From assembly GCA_004123355.1 (NCBI GenBank), contig SCHM01000002.1, positions 10,327,569-10,391,568 on the forward strand: a stretch of DNA of 64,000 nt. Reading direction: 5' to 3'. The position numbers were made by a program, and so were the translations under genes. Source of the DNA: Amphirosellinia nigrospora (taxonomy: Eukaryota > Ascomycota > Sordariomycetes > Xylariales > Xylariaceae). Every line of letters begins with the position of its first letter. Position 1 is the first letter of the stretch. The notes below the pieces were generated by a model that did not search any database, was not told the DNA's origin, and saw only the letters and a list, made by a program, of their open reading frames with translations. Below, piece by piece: positions 60,732 to 64,000 of the stretch.

Positions 60732-62564
60732 TTAAATGAAGCCTTTAATTTTCATTTCGACGTCCAGCGGCACCTCTGCGAAATACGATGCGATCACTTC
60801 TGCTTTACGTTTCTCATTCTCCGTCTCGGATGCTCCTGGTATCCGCAAGTAGCAGTCGATTATGTTGTCGATCTCGCAATAGATGTCCTGGTTTATCAAT
60901 GTCGTCTCCCCAGCCTCCGGGTTGCTCTTTTTATCAAAGCCCCCCGTATTGGAATCGCTGCCTGGAGAGTCACCAGCGACATTGGCACCCCACCCAACAG
61001 CTCGTTGTTCAGAATGATGCTGTTTTGACCCATGTCTATTCCTTCTATGTCCGGGACTTATAGGTGGTATGACGATGGGCGTGGGCTTATTGGCCCTGTG
61101 ACTACCTCTCCTTTCCGCATGCCCTCGCGGCGAGGACAACGCTCGCCCACTGTTTCTTCTAGAGCTCGCTCTTCTGGCCCGCCGCCGCGACTCCGCCGAT
61201 GGCAGATGCTCAGTAGCCGAGCCGTCTCTATTCTTCTTCTTTGGCGTCGGGGGATGAAATGTCTTGGGTTCCAGTAGTGGCCCCGACGGCTTCCTCTGTA
61301 ATGGCTTCGTCATCGGGGTACCATATCCAGCGAGCTGGAATCCGATGTGATTGCCGCGGCTCACGTCATTGCTCTCGTCGCTGGTTGATTTAGTGTGCCC
61401 GGTCGTTTGGTGTCCTCGGGGGGAGATGCCTCTTCGCGTGTTCTTCCGACTCGGCGGTGCGGGCTGGAGCCTGAACTCCTTCCTGTCCTTGTTGAATCGG
61501 CTTGTGAGAGACACGTTGCCGTTCTCGTTCCTCTTCTGGGATGATGGGGCCGGGATTTGCGTTGCGCGGGTTTTGTTGGCGGATCGAGCGCCGCTGTCCC
61601 GTTTCGCTGTTCTGGGCTTGCCCTCCCCGTTGATATACCGCCATGTCGGTATCTGCTTCTCCGCCCTCCCCTCGGCAACCTCGGCCGTCGAACCATGATG
61701 GCCTTTGGAAAGTAGCGATGTGCGAGGCACGGTGTGTCCCTTTGTTGATGTGCGGAGAGGTAAGATGGGGTTTTTCACATCGCTCCTGAAGATGCTTTGC
61801 CGTGGCTGTAGATCGCTGCGGCACTCGGCGCAGAGGTTGTGCTTTCGGTCCGCCCCCGTCAAAAGCGGATTGTCGCATAGTGGCATCGGGCATATCTTTG
61901 ACGTCTGCAGCGCTGTTGGGTATAATTCAGGGTCTTTGGGCGTCTCGTTAGGTGCATCTGCGGGTGTCACAGGGCTCACTTGCTCGGATGCCGGCGACGA
62001 GATCATGACCAGGGCAGGTGTGCTGTCTTGGTCTGTGTTGATGTGCAACGGCGTGATGGCCTTGCGCAGCGCTCTCTCTCGAGCGCTGGACGTCTGCATA
62101 TTACTGATCAGGGCCGGCTGCTCCGTCGTGGCCTGATACGCGGCCATGGGTATCGGTATCGCCTGGAACGACTGCTGTAGACCGTACGGCAAGGTGCGTC
62201 TCTGTTGTCTCCGCGCCGCCTCTTTTTGCTCTGGCGACAGAAATGGAGATGTGGACTGTGACGGTATCAAGAACTTGGGGGCCGAGGGTGGCGGCGGTGG
62301 TATTGCTGATATCTGGTCGTGCGCGTGGCTGTAGCCCCCAGTCTCAGCTCTGCCTGATGGCCGCGTCTTGAGCCGTCCAGATTCTTCTTCCTCGCTACAC
62401 CGACCCGAACTATCCAGCTTCAACCCCACCCGTATCGTCATTTTATCGGACGACGCCGCCGAAATGGTCGATGGCGAGGATACTGGTCGGCTCCGGCGCT
62501 TTTCCTCTCTGGAGTCGTCTCTGTCGTCGTCACGCGCGAAAGTGTTATAGGGCTGTACAGATGG

Positions 62565-62595
<31 letters not shown>

Positions 62596-63148
62596 CATTG
62601 CCCGCCTGCCATCTGTCTCCAGCTAATACCGGCGAAGCGGCCTTGCGACTAAAGTTGGGCACCGGGGAGGCTTGCGGGCCTACGGGGCTATTACCATTGT
62701 TCCCAGCCCCGTACTCTCGGCGCTCGAGATTTCGGCTGCCCGGGTGCTCCACACCCGCATCAGCATCCGCATCTGCGGCGAAAAAGCCCCTCTCCCTCGC
62801 CTCCCTCTCCCTCCTCTTCATCTCGGCCTTCTTGCCGTTGTACTTCCACATCTTGCGCAGCTGGCCCAGCACGTACACCGAGTTCCGCTGCCTCAGCCCC
62901 GCGCGCTTGTCCTGGCGCGGACGGTCCGGGTGATGGGTGATCTTGTAGTTGTTAGCCCAGTTCGGGTCCTCCTCCTCCTCCGCCTCCTGCCCCTTGCCGT
63001 TAGCGGCAGCATCGACGCCGCCGCCATCGCGGGAAGAAGAAGAGCGACGGAAGCTACCTAGCATTCTGGAGAAGACACTTCCCTTGCTACTGCTACTGCT
63101 ATTACTGCTGCCCTTTCGCCGGCGCTGCTCCTCCCCGAATGCGCCCAC
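60732..63148 (-). CDS. Low-complexity fungal protein with a CxxxxC/CxxC motif
   Basis: A Ser-rich, basic N-terminus (63148 downward) contains YVLGQLRKMWKYNGKKAEMK, a poly-Gln run and a Ser/Arg/Pro-rich stretch. A slip near 62,480 links to the long second segment (62441-60732). This has a possible zinc site (CPMPLCDN, then NLCAECRSDL) followed by LQPRQSIF. A long disordered Arg/Ser/Pro region follows, then a folded-looking acidic C-terminus (INQDIYCEIDNIIDCYLR, then VIASYFAEVPLDVEMKI). I recall unnamed Pezizomycotina proteins with the same Cys motif and no known function. The start is uncertain: no in-frame ATG precedes the visible start, and a CCAG near 63,171 could be a splice acceptor. Confidence 0.6.
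62565..62592 (-). repeat. CAG microsatellite encoding poly-Gln
   Basis: Eight or nine uninterrupted CTG triplets on the plus strand read as a Gln run in the minus-strand gene, followed by two His codons. The length is prone to replication slippage. Confidence 0.85.
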
Positions 63149-64000
63149 GAACTCCGGGTCTGTGGCATCTGGGTGGGTCGATGTATAGTGACAAAAGAGA
63201 TGGATTGTGATTGATGTGGCCTTTTCGTATAGCCTGTATACTGCTCTGATAAGATTATCGTATGGTGAACTGAAAAAAAGAATAGAATGAAATAGAATAA
63301 TGATTGAAAGATCAACAAATATGCATCCTCAGTAGAAACGAAGTGTCGATTATATAATGCGAAATGGAAGAATGATGATAGAAGCGAGAGTCGAGGACGC
63401 AATATAAGAATAGTAGAGTCACGGGGGAATACCAGAAGTATTAAAAACGTAACATAACAGGGTGACCGGAAATCTTTATATTTATAGAAGTAATTAAACT
63501 AGTTTAGAGTGTCAATCAAATATAATAATGAAGGGAAAACCTGAGAAACAAGCAAAACTCAAAGCTTCCCCATAATGCATCACGAGAGCGATGGGGAGGC
63601 AACAATTGATAAAGAAGGGCAACAAGGCCAGGAACAAAGTGTTTTCTTTCTATACCTCAAAGAAATGGGTAATTTGATGGTTCCTTTGAGGGTGGACAAT
63701 AAGGGATTAGGATTGCGCTGAGCCAATAATCATATCTCTCATCTTTATTGCGTGCATTACTCTTCGCTTTCATCTTAACTTACATTGTGGTGCTGTTCGC
63801 TAGAATAAATGTAGCTGCTTCTTAGTTCTTGAATGAAAGTATCAAGTTTCCATGGTAGTCTGCTCACATGAATTACATTGTCCCGTTTGTGAACTGAATT
63901 AGCCACTTTGCTAAGGAGAAAGCGACAAAGAAGCGTGAAAGTCGCCCAACACAGCGAGTTGTTATTTTATTCTTTGTTTGTACTTTTTGGAGACAACTAG
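63149..64000. other. Promoter side of the last gene, and window end
   Basis: This A/T-rich region is probably the 5' region of the minus-strand gene. I see no coding region, tRNA or repeat. Confidence 0.45.

Overview
This window is nuclear DNA from a filamentous ascomycete (Pezizomycotina, most likely Sordariomycetes). The evidence is short GT-AG introns of about 45-90 nt, long gene-dense stretches without operons, and families typical of moulds: HET, CFEM, fungal DUF2264, fungal Hsp70-like ATPases and a fungal SDR. I made no database search; every name rests on motif recognition by eye.

The window has two parts. The left part (about 1-20,000) looks like an accessory region. It holds a 5'-cut gene of an unnamed fungal family, a broken 2OG-Fe(II) oxygenase gene, an N-terminal scrap of a GH95 alpha-fucosidase, a HET-domain gene whose C-terminus is a chain of about seven 31-32-residue repeats, a CFEM membrane protein, a coiled-coil fungal protein, an Hsp70-like ATPase and an orphan exon fragment. 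Long gene-poor spacers separate them. The right part (about 21,000-64,000) is conserved housekeeping DNA: an uncharacterised Cys/His-rich protein, SEC22, an Asx/DEUBAD-domain protein, TRS120, a non-canonical SDR, phosphoserine aminotransferase (SER1), a DUF2264 protein, acetoacetyl-CoA synthetase, a small membrane protein, a GID7/WDR26-type WD40 protein, VPS1 dynamin, a family III CoA-transferase/racemase, a YIH1/IMPACT protein, protein phosphatase 5, POP8, SPT4 with an unusual in-frame upstream extension, and a Cys-containing low-complexity protein.

Several right-hand genes act in membrane traffic (Sec22 ER-Golgi SNARE, Trs120 of TRAPPII, Vps1) and several in protein or RNA control (YIH1, PP5, GID7, POP8, SPT4). 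This is ordinary gene mixing, not a cluster.

A caution applies to every gene model. Many conserved genes, including ones expected to be essential (TRS120, SEC22, SPT4, SER1, PP5), need one or more single-base shifts to read through. In nearly every case examined the site fits loss of one base from a short run of the same base. This pattern points to consensus errors in the assembly rather than to dead genes. A few breaks do not fit it: an in-frame stop in the 2OG oxygenase and the truncated GH95. Coordinates below give the outer limits of genes; inner exon edges are given where the splice sites are clear.

No biosynthetic cluster, CRISPR array, rRNA, intact transposon or intact retroelement was found. 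The most original observations are the HET-repeat gene, the in-frame extension and tail around SPT4, the SDR without its catalytic lysine or glycine motif, the duplicated splice-acceptor/exon start in YIH1, and the dispersed TAGGTA/TACCTA palindromic tracts between genes.
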